A DNA stretch of 10,294 nt from Lachnospiraceae bacterium (GCA_022798035.1 JAAWLS010000054.1:1-10294), one strand, 5' to 3'; positions 1-5,351 are shown, counted from the first letter of the stretch. Translations and numbers: made by a program. The notes: generated from the letters alone by a model not told the origin.

Positions 1-499
1 CCCGCACAATGCCCCCCAGGCTTTCTGCTTTCTGTTTCAGAACTTTTTCAAATTCATCCGGCTTGCCAACCGTATCATGCCGAACGCCGAATAACTTTTC
101 CAGAATATAATCAATCTGATTTATGGTGGTTTTGGCTCTTTCAAGTTCTGTTTTGTCTTTTTCGGCCCTGTTCCGATACTCCATAATCTGGCAGTCTCTC
201 TCTTTCTTTGCGTACTCAAAGGCTTTGCGGTATTTCTCGACTTCGGATTTCATATGTTCAATTTGTTTTTTTAATTCTTCTGTATATGTATCATTCATAT
301 ATTTCTTTGTATCTTGCACCGCTTTTCTGACATCATCAATATTCATTCCTGTTGCATTTCGGATATTATTTACAATTCTTTCTTCAAACAAAACTTCATT
401 TTCCAAGTTTCTTGCTGTTTTTAACTCGCTTTCAAGTTCAATAACTATATCCGCAAGTTGTTCCGCTGTGTAGTTTTCCATAAGTTCGGTTTTAGTCAT
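1..499 (-). CDS. Coiled-coil protein of unknown function (partial, runs off left edge)
   Basis: An open frame of 166 codons begins with ATG at 499 and is still open at the left edge, so the C-terminus is missing. The start is supported by GGAGG 9 nt upstream and by a 4-nt ATGA overlap with the preceding membrane-protein gene. The product is highly charged, rich in Glu and Lys, with long stretches of helix-favouring residues (roughly residues 15-35 and 65-135) that look like coiled coil. There are no membrane segments and no catalytic motif that I recognise. Position at the end of a phage early-type operon suggests an accessory phage protein, but its role is unknown. That the reading frame is real is well supported by start context, coupling and open length. 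Confidence 0.8.
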   Translation of the reverse strand, partial: MTKTELMENYTAEQLADIVIELESELKTARNLENEVLFEERIVNNIRNATGMNIDDVRKAVQDTKKYMNDTYTEELKKQIEHMKSEVEKYRKAFEYAKKERDCQIMEYRNRAEKDKTELERAKTTINQIDYILEKLFGVRHDTVGKPDEFEKVLKQKAESLGGIVR

Positions 500-687
500 G
501 GGTTGTTTCCTCCGTTATCTTTCTTGAATATCCATTCTTCAATTCTATTCGCAATCATTATTACTGCGGAAAATTCCAAAACATTATGAACCAATTCTTT
601 TCCCAGTTCACTTCCTGCTATTGTAGGAATGTTTAAAATGGCAAGCAACGCTATGTATATAATTACCCAAACAATAAGCCTTTTCAT
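496..687 (-). CDS. Small membrane protein, 63 aa
   Basis: The product has a hydrophobic segment at residues 4-22 (starting MKRLIVWVIIYIALL) and a second, weaker one near 36-50, followed by a charged tail (EEWIFKKDNGG). This suggests one or two membrane passes. The start has GGGAG 7 nt upstream. The stop overlaps the ATG of the next gene (ATGA), so the two are probably translationally coupled. The arrangement (N-terminal membrane helix, second amphipathic/hydrophobic stretch, basic tail) is the same as in the 72-aa protein at 899-1117, so the two may be distant relatives. Size and topology would fit a holin-like or other small phage membrane protein, but nothing in the sequence proves that. 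Confidence 0.75.
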   Translation of the reverse strand: MKRLIVWVIIYIALLAILNIPTIAGSELGKELVHNVLEFSAVIMIANRIEEWIFKKDNGGNNP

Positions 688-713
688 TCCAATTCTCCCA
701 TTCTATCCTCATA

Positions 714-902
714 TCAGTTGTCAAGTTCCCTCAAGACATCTTCTAGGTAATACGTTGGCTTGCTCATTGTCTTTGTTCGATTGCAAAGCACCCTTTCATA
801 GTTGTCTATGATAAGCCCAATATCTTCTCCGTCATATTCGTAATTCTGATAGAATTTCCAGAATGATTTTATCTTTGTAAGGAATGTTAGGAATTGTTTC
901 AT
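714..902 (-). CDS. Small conserved-type phage protein, 62 aa, unknown function
   Basis: ATG at 902 is preceded by AAAGGAG at good spacing and overlaps the stop of the upstream membrane-protein gene (ATGA). The product is soluble, with an aromatic N-terminal part (FLTKIKSFWKFYQNYEYDG) and a C-terminal segment TMSKPTYYLEDVLRELDN. From memory, a 'RTKxMSKPTYY..DV...D' ending occurs in many small hypothetical proteins of Firmicutes phages. Those usually continue to a WY pair, which this one lacks. I know of no function for that family. Spacing to the next gene (687) is 26 nt, one of the larger gaps in this operon. Confidence 0.75.
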   Translation of the reverse strand: MKQFLTFLTKIKSFWKFYQNYEYDGEDIGLIIDNYERVLCNRTKTMSKPTYYLEDVLRELDN

Positions 903-1117
903 TTTTTCTTACTCCTTTCAAATTCATCAATCTTTCCGCATGCCCAATAAAGCAGTTTATCCACTATCTTCACAGTGACAATCGCCTCCATAATCCCGTA
1001 ATAAATACGCTCATTTATCATTTTGGGAAAGCAAAGAAGGAACGATACTATAACCGCAATCGCTATCCACATCAATCCGATTGCTATATCCATGAACGTT
1101 TCTCGCTTTAATTTCAC
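899..1117 (-). CDS. Small membrane protein, 72 aa (GTG start)
   Basis: I place the start at GTG 1117 because GGAGG lies 7 nt upstream and the GTG overlaps the stop of the upstream 50-aa gene (GTGA). The frame is open 11 codons further, but that extension overlaps the upstream gene and has no ribosome site. The product begins VKLKRETFMD and then has a long hydrophobic segment (about residues 9-32, DIAIGLMWIAIAVIVSFLLC). A second semi-hydrophobic stretch (MEAIVTVKIVDKLLYWACG) and a basic tail ERSKKK follow. It is probably an inner-membrane protein with one or two passes. Its plan resembles the 63-aa protein at 496-687. Function unknown. Confidence 0.75.
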   Translation of the reverse strand: MKLKRETFMDIAIGLMWIAIAVIVSFLLCFPKMINERIYYGIMEAIVTVKIVDKLLYWACGKIDEFERSKKK

Positions 1118-1266
1118 GCTGATACCTCCGGTTTCCAATCTTCGCAACAATCTTCTTTTTCAACGTGCTTTCCTTTGTATTGGCATACAACCATATTTCC
1201 ATCTTCGCATACAACACAAATGCAATATTTATCCGAACGTCCGCAATTACCGCATGATTTTTTCAT
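1114..1266 (-). CDS. Cysteine-rich mini-protein, 50 aa, probably metal binding
   Basis: This short gene is tied to both neighbours by stop/start overlaps: its ATG (1266) sits in the end of the upstream gene and its stop lies in the GTG of the next. GGAGGTATCAG precedes the start. Eight of 50 residues are cysteine: C5, C8, C15, C17, C20, C28, C40 and C41. The C5xxC8 and C15xC17xxC20 knuckles suggest zinc or another metal held in a small treble-clef or ribbon fold. C40C41 might be a further ligand pair or a disulfide. I cannot link it to a named family. Small Cys-rich proteins in phage operons often bind host proteins or nucleic acid, but that is inference. Confidence 0.75.
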   Translation of the reverse strand: MKKSCGNCGRSDKYCICVVCEDGNMVVCQYKGKHVEKEDCCEDWKPEVSA

Positions 1267-1592
1267 TCTGATACCTCCATCAAAATCTCAATCAATTCTT
1301 CCTCGGAAATTTGTTTTGTTCCCTCTCTGAAAGTGCGTTTTAAGTCCTTTAATCTTTCATGTGCAAGCATTTTCCCGTTTCGTCTTGGAAATGCGGTATT
1401 TGAAACCATGTCTATGTAATATTCCGTCATGTGGTGGCTCAATCCAAGATTGTTACCAGATATACTTACCGCCGAAACAATGAACTTGTCCGATTTGAGT
1501 TGAATGTTCCTGTGGTCTATGTCAAAATCGCCGATTCCATGCTGTTTTAATTTAAACGCAAGGTCATCTATAAATTTACCGCTTGTTTGCAT
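1263..1592 (-). CDS. Unknown 109-aa phage protein, start uncertain
   Basis: The frame from ATG 1592 encodes a soluble, mixed protein with a charged C-terminal helix (about 80-109, including ISEEELIEILMEVSE). No domain is recognised. The start is odd: there is no ribosome site before 1592. A perfect GGAGG instead precedes an ATG at 1621, just 3 nt after the upstream gene's stop, but that ATG is in another frame and yields only 17 codons. Either this gene is read by re-initiation or frameshifting from 1621, or one base has been lost or gained between 1592 and 1621. The C-terminal codons double as the ribosome site of the next gene, whose ATG overlaps the stop. Confidence 0.7.
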   Translation of the reverse strand: MQTSGKFIDDLAFKLKQHGIGDFDIDHRNIQLKSDKFIVSAVSISGNNLGLSHHMTEYYIDMVSNTAFPRRNGKMLAHERLKDLKRTFREGTKQISEEELIEILMEVSE

Positions 1593-1621
1593 AAGGGTGA
1601 TATGTAGATTATTTCAAACAT
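1568..1621 (-). CDS. 17-codon leader ORF or displaced true start of the 109-aa gene
   Basis: ATG 1621 lies 3 nt after the stop of the zinc-ribbon gene and has GGAGG at ideal spacing. This is the start signature of every other gene in this operon. It reads MFEIIYISPLCKQAVNL and stops at TAG 1568-1570, overlapping the out-of-frame 109-aa gene by 25 nt. It may be a leader peptide coupling translation into that gene, the 5' end of a frameshifted gene, or a sign of a single-base error. I see no canonical X-XXY-YYZ slippery heptamer at the overlap. Confidence 0.4.
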   Translation of the reverse strand: MFEIIYISPLCKQAVNL

Positions 1622-1624
1622 GGG

Positions 1625-1804
1625 TTAGTCCTCCGTTTCGGTTAGTTTTCGCCCGCAGTATGGACAATATGTTATTGGCACCGCGTTATCGTCTTGTGTT
1701 TTCCCTTCTAGATGAAACGAAATGAAATAACCATATCTATTTTTCAATATTCCTGATTTTCCTTCTGGAATTTTTATATTTTCAGCATTTTCACATATAC
1801 ACAT
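1625..1804 (-). CDS. Small zinc-ribbon protein, 59 aa
   Basis: The start is chosen at ATG 1804, which has GGAGG 9 nt upstream. The frame is open 10 codons further but that part overlaps the preceding gene and lacks a ribosome site. Cysteines C2 and C4 at the N-terminus and C47-P-Y-C50 followed by GRKL at the C-terminus form two half-knuckles that would hold one zinc ion. The middle part (about 10-45) is a short beta-rich stretch. CPYCGRKL endings are common in tiny phage and plasmid proteins. The upstream neighbour at 1809-2003 carries the same ending, so the pair probably arose by duplication. Function unknown; protein or nucleic acid binding is likely. Confidence 0.8.
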   Translation of the reverse strand: MCICENAENIKIPEGKSGILKNRYGYFISFHLEGKTQDDNAVPITYCPYCGRKLTETED

Positions 1805-1808
1805 TTTT

Positions 1809-2003
1809 CTATTCCTCCGATAATTTTCTGCCACAATAAGGGCAAAACTTAATTTTATCTACACACCCAAGGCAACCGCTATCTCCTGTGTCTGCCAAAA
1901 TTCCAAAACCTTCTTCATCTTGAAATATAAAATTTCCTCCCGTCAATCTCCTGTTAAAATATTCTTCATTATCTTTTGTTATATTTTTGCAAAATTCACA
2001 CAT
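1809..2003 (-). CDS. Small zinc-ribbon protein, 64 aa
   Basis: ATG 2003 has GGGAGGG at good spacing and overlaps the upstream gene by 8 nt. Six cysteines come in three CxxC pairs: C2-C5, C44-C47 and C54-C57, the last in the motif FCPYCGRKL. Two pairs make a classical zinc ribbon and the third could extend it or bind a second ion. The region between the first and second pair (10-43) is acidic and glycine-rich. The C-terminal CPYCGRKL is identical to that of the next gene. The final codons contain the ribosome site of that gene. No enzymatic motif is seen. A role as an adaptor that binds a host protein is possible but unproven. Confidence 0.82.
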   Translation of the reverse strand: MCEFCKNITKDNEEYFNRRLTGGNFIFQDEEGFGILADTGDSGCLGCVDKIKFCPYCGRKLSEE

Positions 2004-2202
2004 ATTTCAACCCTCCCGAAATCTTTTCAAATTCCTTTGAATTAAATCTTCCGAATGTCACGCTGAACACTTTCCCTCTTTGTGGAATCGGCATATTTTC
2101 AAGAAGTTCTTTTGGCATCGGCTCGATGTCTGCATTAAGTAAGTCATCACAAATCAAGTAGCCGTATTTTTCTGGTTTAATGTCTTTGTTTCTGAAAATC
2201 AT
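1996..2202 (-). CDS. Unknown 68-aa phage protein
   Basis: The ATG at 2202 overlaps the stop of the upstream gene (ATGA) and has only a weak purine stretch in front, so it is probably read by translational coupling. The product is soluble with no cysteine knuckle except a single Cys. It begins MIFRNKDIKPEKYGYLICDD, has a proline-rich middle (PMPKELLENMPIP) and ends in a basic segment FNSKEFEKISGGLKYV. I recognise no family. Its stop lies within the start region of the zinc-ribbon gene downstream (8-nt overlap), which supports it being a real member of the operon. Confidence 0.72.
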   Translation of the reverse strand: MIFRNKDIKPEKYGYLICDDLLNADIEPMPKELLENMPIPQRGKVFSVTFGRFNSKEFEKISGGLKYV

Positions 2203-2597
2203 ATCAAAACTTCGTCCATATCAAAATCATCTTCCAAATCTGATAACGCCCATTGCAGAACCTTAATCATTTTTCCGACCTCTGCTTTTGAGAATACAGC
2301 AAACAGTTGGCTTTCTTCGTAGTCAACAGGTGATGTATCGCTTGTAATCCATTCCGTAGGGAAATCTCTATCTTTTATCAGCTCCCCATTCTCAAACATT
2401 TCAAAAATGTCATGTTCTCCGTTTTCGTTTGAAGCCAGCCACGGGTACAAATCCATTTCCCCGTTAAATCCAGCACGGTTTTCAAATCTTCCGGTCAGTA
2501 TGCGGATTCCATTTTCAAGATTTCCCCATTTATCTATTTCGCTGAACACTGTTCCGTTTGGCATAGTCTTTAATGTTTCAAGCGTAATTATTTTCAT
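2199..2597 (-). CDS. Unknown 132-aa phage protein
   Basis: I start it at ATG 2597, where TTGGAGG precedes at good spacing and the ATG overlaps the stop of the upstream gene. The frame extends 27 codons further, but those overlap the neighbour and read as low-quality sequence. The product begins MKIITLETLKTMPNGTVFSE, has an acidic middle, and ends with a predicted helix (SKAEVGKMIKVLQWALSDLE) and an acidic tail. The pattern 'LFAVFSKAEVxKMIxVLQWAL' is one I associate with hypothetical proteins in Clostridia phages, without known function. No catalytic or metal-binding residues stand out. Confidence 0.78.
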   Translation of the reverse strand: MKIITLETLKTMPNGTVFSEIDKWGNLENGIRILTGRFENRAGFNGEMDLYPWLASNENGEHDIFEMFENGELIKDRDFPTEWITSDTSPVDYEESQLFAVFSKAEVGKMIKVLQWALSDLEDDFDMDEVLI

Positions 2598-2956
2598 TTC
2601 GATTCCTCCAACCTCACGCCGCCATACTCCCATAAATCCTCTTTCAGCTTGTCCATATCCAGTTCGCCGTTCTGCCATGCCGCATAATAGTCCAGTACGT
2701 GTTGTGTAAATTCAGGAATTTTCTTTGTATAGCTTTTCTTCCAGTAGAAATCCATAAGGACTTCAAGCGGAAGCGTAAGCAATAGAACCATTGCCTGGTT
2801 TACTCCATCGTTCACTCCGTCCTGGTATGCTTTTTCCAGTTCCGATTTCACGGAATCCTTGACGGCATTATCAAGCTGGCTCTTGGTTAGGTTGTATGTG
2901 GCGGTTTTGTATTTTTGGTTTTTGCGCTCTGCGGCTCGTCTTTGCTGTCGATTCAT
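2594..2956 (-). CDS. MNRQQRRA-type phage protein, 120 aa
   Basis: The start at ATG 2956 gives the N-terminus MNRQQRRAAERKNQKYK, a basic opening seen in many Firmicutes phage and prophage hypotheticals, and has GGAG 9 nt upstream. An in-frame TTG five codons earlier overlaps this ribosome site and is less likely. After the basic region comes a helix-rich part with a repeated SQLDNAVKDSVKSELEKAYQ-like helix, then a hydrophobic helix (AMVLLLTLPLEVLMDFYW) and an acidic C-terminus. The basic arm suggests nucleic acid contact. It lies 19 nt behind the replication initiator, which would fit a replication accessory role, but no function is established from sequence. Confidence 0.78.
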   Translation of the reverse strand: MNRQQRRAAERKNQKYKTATYNLTKSQLDNAVKDSVKSELEKAYQDGVNDGVNQAMVLLLTLPLEVLMDFYWKKSYTKKIPEFTQHVLDYYAAWQNGELDMDKLKEDLWEYGGVRLEESK

Positions 2957-2975
2957 GTAATCACGCTCCAATCAA

Positions 2976-3998
2976 TTACCACTCAACAATATGTTGCGCC
3001 ATCTTTTCCAGATAATCAGGTCTTGCAAAATGTGAGATATGCCAGTCTGTACTGCCTCCGTGTTCGGATCTGAAGTGTTCGTCCACCATTTTGTCAAGAT
3101 AACTCAATCCGTCACTGTCTGGCTCATAGTTCGCTACATTCTCAAAATGGCTGTACTCTGTATCTGATATTGTCGCCAGCGTAACAAATATCTTTTCCAG
3201 AGTTTCATCTTTCAGAATCGGATGTATTTTCCCTGTGCGCTCTGTAAATTTACTAGAATACCTCGCAAATGCATTAACTATGTTTTTAAGGGATGTGTCA
3301 GTTACGTCGTACTGACTGCCAATCTTTACAAACCGTCTGCACATATCGGCTTCAAGTTCCATCAACTCTGATTTGGTTTTCTTTTTGGCAGGGGTCGGCA
3401 AGCTCTTTTTCAAAGAGATTGTATCTGCCTCGTCATTATCTTTAGATAATGTTTCTGCCTTTGTAGTATCTGTATGTAAATCTCTGTTAGTATTTTCTGT
3501 AGAATAATCTCTGTAGTTAGTATTTGGTAATGCTCTTTCACTTTGGTCTAACGTCTGGTCATTTTGGTCTATCGGTTGGTCATCGGCGTCTTTCGATATT
3601 TCATCTTGGTCTGTCGACGTTTCATTTTGACCTTTCGAGTATTCTTCGATAAACTTTTTTAATTTGTCATAATCAATCGTGTACCACTTTGTTTTATCAA
3701 TGGCAAGTTTATTATAATTTGCAGATAAAACAATCCCCTTTCCCTCAAGACTTGTAAATATTCTCTTTATTTTCGTCGCAGACCAAACAGGAAAATCCTG
3801 CTTTCTCCACGCTTCGTATGAATTATATACCCAGTAATGACCGTCTCGGAAATTCCTATTTGCGTCTTTATTGCGCTCAATCCAGTAATTTAACTGGTTA
3901 AGCACTATTGCTTCATCAAGGCTGTTAAGTGCAACTCCCAATTCCATATTTGCCATTACAATTTTATCTTTGTCTATAAATAAACTTCTGAAATCCAT
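2976..3998 (-). CDS. Phage/plasmid replication initiator, DnaD-like winged-helix N-terminus
   Basis: This is a 340-aa protein and the first gene of the left operon, with AGGGAGG before the ATG. Residues about 15-115 contain ALNSLDEAIVLNQLNYWIER, the aromatic GHYWVYNSYEAWRKQDFPVW segment, then TKIKRIFTSLEGKGIVLSAN and WYTIDYDKL. Together these resemble the winged-helix DNA-binding domain found in phage replisome organisers and ICE or plasmid initiators of Firmicutes. Residues about 120-210 form a low-complexity linker rich in D, Q, S and T. Residues 210-340 form a second helical domain that could bind the replicative helicase or loader. The linker contains 21-bp tandem repeats, listed separately. 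By analogy with lambda O the origin may lie inside the gene; this is inference. Confidence 0.8.
   Translation of the reverse strand: MDFRSLFIDKDKIVMANMELGVALNSLDEAIVLNQLNYWIERNKDANRNFRDGHYWVYNSYEAWRKQDFPVWSATKIKRIFTSLEGKGIVLSANYNKLAIDKTKWYTIDYDKLKKFIEEYSKGQNETSTDQDEISKDADDQPIDQNDQTLDQSERALPNTNYRDYSTENTNRDLHTDTTKAETLSKDNDEADTISLKKSLPTPAKKKTKSELMELEADMCRRFVKIGSQYDVTDTSLKNIVNAFARYSSKFTERTGKIHPILKDETLEKIFVTLATISDTEYSHFENVANYEPDSDGLSYLDKMVDEHFRSEHGGSTDWHISHFARPDYLEKMAQHIVEW
3531..3635 (-). repeat. Five 21-bp tandem repeats inside the initiator gene (candidate iterons)
   Basis: Reading the minus strand from 3635, five consecutive 21-nt units share the pattern NNAGACCAANATGANNNNNCG with some decay, most in unit three. 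They encode the 7-residue motif x-D-Q-N/D-E/D-x-x in the initiator linker. The conserved GACCAA core recurs at the same place in four of five units. The repeat keeps reading frame because 21 is a multiple of three. Tandem repeats inside an initiator gene are a known form of replication origin in several phages, including the lambda O type. Confidence 0.7.
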
Positions 3999-4038
3999 AA
4001 ATAATACCTCCCTTAGATATTTCCCCTAATTATTGAAA

Positions 4039-4095
4039 AACAACGGACAGGCGAATAGGGAGTTCGCTTTTCGGTAGCCATCCTATTCCGTTGTT
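4039..4095 (-). terminator. Long hairpin 3 nt behind tRNA-Ile, ending in a U run
   Basis: On the minus strand AACAACGGA (4095-4087) pairs perfectly with TCCGTTGTT (4047-4039). Next to it ATAGG pairs with CCTAT (inner arms about 4082-4086 and 4055-4059), leaving a 7-nt bulge on the 3' side. The 3' arm runs into TTTTTC at 4040-4035. It starts 3 nt after the tRNA discriminator base and ends before the replication operon. It may terminate or process the tRNA transcript. The 22-nt inner loop is long for a classical terminator. Confidence 0.5.
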
Positions 4096-4098
4096 AAA

Positions 4099-4172
4099 TA
4101 CGGGAGGCAGGAATCGAACCTGCGGCGTTGACGTGTATAAGACGTATCCCATCACCACTTGGGTACTCCCGC
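4099..4172 (-). tRNA. tRNA-Ile(UAU)
   Basis: A 74-nt cloverleaf reads on the minus strand. The acceptor is GCGGGAG with CTCCCGT (one G-U pair) and the discriminator is A. The D stem is CCCA/TGGG, and the T arm is GCAGG-TTCGATT-CCTGC. The anticodon loop is CTTATAC after U33, giving anticodon UAU, which reads the AUA isoleucine codon. The anticodon stem has four pairs plus one U-C mismatch at 27-43, and the variable loop is 6 nt. CCA is not encoded. Bacterial hosts usually read AUA with a modified CAU tRNA, so a UAU tRNA fits a phage carrying its own decoder of a codon that is common in its AT-rich genes. Confidence 0.78.
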
Positions 4173-4177
4173 GTATT

Positions 4178-4204
4178 CCGCATAGACCTTTCACAACTAT
4201 GCGG
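4178..4204. repeat. 8-bp inverted repeat, hairpin 5' of tRNA-Ile
   Basis: CCGCATAG (4178-4185) and CTATGCGG (4197-4204) form a perfect 8-bp stem with an 11-nt loop, 5 nt upstream of the tRNA-Ile 5' end on the transcribed minus strand. There is no U run, so it is more likely a processing or spacer structure than a terminator. The remaining spacer to 4344 holds no gene. It contains a further pair CGGTCA/TGACCG (4271-4276 and 4321-4326) and CCGTA/TACGG, so this stretch is probably also folded RNA. Confidence 0.6.
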
Positions 4205-4344
4205 CAATTCGTGACGATTTCCGTATCCGGGGAACTAATCCCTTGCGTGTCCGGGGCTATCACGGGTTTACGGTCATTTAAGGCTTTACTGATTCTCTAT
4301 TTTTGCTCACCATATAGGCTTGACCGACAGGTTTTTATAAAAAG

Positions 4345-4416
4345 AGGTGCCAGAGGGATTTGAACCCTCGATAACAGATTTGCAGTCTGTCGCCTTAGCC
4401 TCTTGGCTATGACACC
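4345..4416 (-). tRNA. tRNA-Cys(GCA)
   Basis: A 72-nt cloverleaf. The acceptor is GGTGTCA with TGGCACC and the discriminator is U, which is the identity base for cysteine. The D arm is GCC...GGC, the anticodon stem CAGA...TCTG carries loop CTGCAAA with anticodon GCA, and the T arm is GAGGG-TTCAAAT-CCCTC. No CCA is encoded. All stems pair well and this is one of the best tRNAs in the cluster. Cysteine is abundant in several small proteins of the left operon. Confidence 0.93.
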
Positions 4417-4429
4417 ATATAATGCCTAT

Positions 4430-4529
4430 CTAACGCTCATATTTGCCCTAAATCGCCCTCTTTTGTGTTTTGGCGAGGAAATTATGGGGTGAGGGGTTAA
4501 AATGGCTTAAAATTGATTTTAGAGCGTTA
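4430..4529. repeat. Inverted repeat spanning the spacer upstream of tRNA-Cys
   Basis: TAACGCTC near 4430-4438 is the reverse complement of GAGCGTTA near 4521-4529, which covers the stop codon of the 121-aa gene. Inside lies a smaller hairpin, TCGCC-N13-GGCGA (about 4453-4475). No ORF of note lies between the gene stop and the tRNA. The outer pair is about 84 nt apart, so a folded RNA spacer is possible but not certain. Confidence 0.4.
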
Positions 4530-4892
4530 TGCTTCATCAACTTCTCCAAACAGCCTTATATACAAATCCAATTCGTGAATACCCGTATACCCCTTTACCG
4601 CTTCTTCGGTTTCTTCCCTTAAGTCGTAATGTAAAATTGTTACGGTTTCAACAATTTCATCCATTTTTTCTTCGCTAACTGATTTTATATCTTGCGAACA
4701 AGAAAAATAATTCCCGCTCTTTGTCTTTAATAAAATCCTTCTGTCTTTAAACATGCATAGAAACTCTGCTTTTTCTGTATCATACAATTTCCCGTTAATA
4801 ATAGCCTTTTTGTGGAAAACCCTTCTCTCTTGTCGGAAAGGATATACAATCCCGCTGCTTCCGGCTTTTGTTTTTCTTAAAAGAGAACGCAT
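4527..4892 (-). CDS. Unknown 121-aa protein with INGKLYDTEKAE motif
   Basis: The frame is open from 5066, but the 5' part overlaps a tRNA. The ATG at 4892 has AGGAGGG 8 nt upstream and is the clear start. The product begins with a basic region (MRSLLRKTKAGSSG...RQERRVFHKK), then KKAIINGKLYDTEKAEFLC, a motif I have met in small hypothetical proteins of Gram-positive phages and plasmids. A beta-like stretch (RRILLKTKSGNYFSC) follows, and then an acidic helical C-terminus (about 70-121). It has three cysteines but no metal knuckle. It lies inside the tRNA cluster and shares its direction. No function is known to me. Confidence 0.78.
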   Translation of the reverse strand: MRSLLRKTKAGSSGIVYPFRQERRVFHKKAIINGKLYDTEKAEFLCMFKDRRILLKTKSGNYFSCSQDIKSVSEEKMDEIVETVTILHYDLREETEEAVKGYTGIHELDLYIRLFGEVDEA

Positions 4893-4967
4893 GACAAAAT
4901 CCCTCCTGACTTCGTTTTGCAGTTTATCTAGCGGGAATAATGTTCCTGCCAGTGTTATTTTTGATTC

Positions 4968-4996
4968 GACAGGACAGTGACCGCTTTGCTCCTGTC
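4968..4996. repeat. 7-bp hairpin between gene and odd tRNA
   Basis: GACAGGA (4968-4974) and TCCTGTC (4990-4996) pair perfectly around a 15-nt loop. On the minus strand it lies 23 nt after the 3' end of the class II tRNA and about 75 nt before the start of the 121-aa gene. A U run is absent. It has the same loop length as the stronger hairpin at 5614-5644. Confidence 0.5.
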
Positions 4997-5019
4997 TAGT
5001 TAGGCACTGACAAACCGCA

Positions 5020-5100
5020 TACAATAGATGGGATTTGAACCCATACGCCCTGCCGGGCGACCACAAAAAAATATGTGCCTTACCATTCAGCCACTATTGT
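5020..5100 (-). tRNA. Class II tRNA with abnormal U-rich anticodon loop, identity unclear
   Basis: An 81-nt tRNA shape with perfect acceptor ACAATAG/CTATTGT, discriminator A, D arm GCTGAATGGTAAGGC, and T arm ATGGG-TTCAAAT-CCCAT. It has a long variable arm with stem CGCCC/GGGCG, so it belongs to the Leu/Ser/Tyr shape class. The anticodon arm is wrong for all of these: CACA/TGTG leaves an 8-nt loop TATTTTTT. If the A is ignored the loop is all U and the anticodon would be UUU, which is lysine and never class II. It may be a decaying gene, a repurposed tRNA-like RNA, or contain an error in the 7-T run. Confidence 0.6.
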
Positions 5101-5167
5101 ACCGTCCAATTTATGTCTATGAGGACTGCATAGGATTTTATATGTCTTTACTGACAATGCCAGAGGC

Positions 5168-5263
5168 GTGTCCACAGGGTAGCGACCTGCTAACGGAATT
5201 GAACCGCCCACCGACGCTGTTTTCGGATAAATCCGACAGGCTAGAACCACTGCGTTGACACTT
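5168..5263 (-). ncRNA. tRNA-like element that does not fold as a standard tRNA
   Basis: The minus strand has a clear T-arm, GGCGG-TTCAATT-CCGTT (5208-5192). Directly next to it is a second 5-bp, 7-nt-loop arm, GCAGG-TCGCTAC-CCTGT (5190-5174). A short palindrome TCGGAT-AA-ATCCGA lies at 5223-5236. The ends can close as GTGTC/GACAC. I cannot place an anticodon arm or a normal acceptor: the strand after the first T-arm pairs 6 of 7 with GCCTGTC, which would leave only 58 nt. It could be a degenerate tRNA or a tRNA-like regulatory RNA. Confidence 0.4.
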
Positions 5264-5351
5264 GGCAAATCCCCGCAAGCCGTGCGATGGCTCTTAACAG
5301 CATTCCGCTACGGGGTGAAAGGAGTGTCAAATGGTACGAATGTTTGACACT
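5255..5351. repeat. Alternating AGTGTCAA / TTGACACT repeats forming competing hairpins
   Basis: AGTGTCAAA (5323-5331) and TTTGACACT (5343-5351) form a perfect 9-bp hairpin with an 11-nt loop, starting 3 nt after the 3' end of tRNA-Ser(UGA). A further TTGACACT at 5255-5262 can pair with the same AGTGTCAA, closing a 77-nt domain. That domain contains CCCCG/CGGGG and a 5-bp, 7-nt-loop arm GAGCC-ATCGCAC-GGCTT (minus-strand sense). The two pairings exclude each other. No gene is seen here. Confidence 0.55.

Noticed and set aside
1119..1278. Repeated GGAGGTATCAG before two starts, as possible regulatory repeat
   Set aside because: It is explained by the shared use of GGAGG ribosome sites within the ends of coupled genes; two short copies are not enough for more.
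2407..2709. 100-aa plus-strand frame
   Set aside because: Antisense to two coupled minus-strand genes, with no ribosome site.
3999..4030. Possible promoter TTGTTT-17-ATATCT before the replication initiator
   Set aside because: The -10 box matches too few consensus bases in AT-rich DNA. Transcription may come from further upstream.
4091..4363. 90-aa plus-strand frame over the Ile tRNA (NRTCGVDVYKTY...)
   Set aside because: It reads through the tRNA antisense strand, which is a standard artefact.
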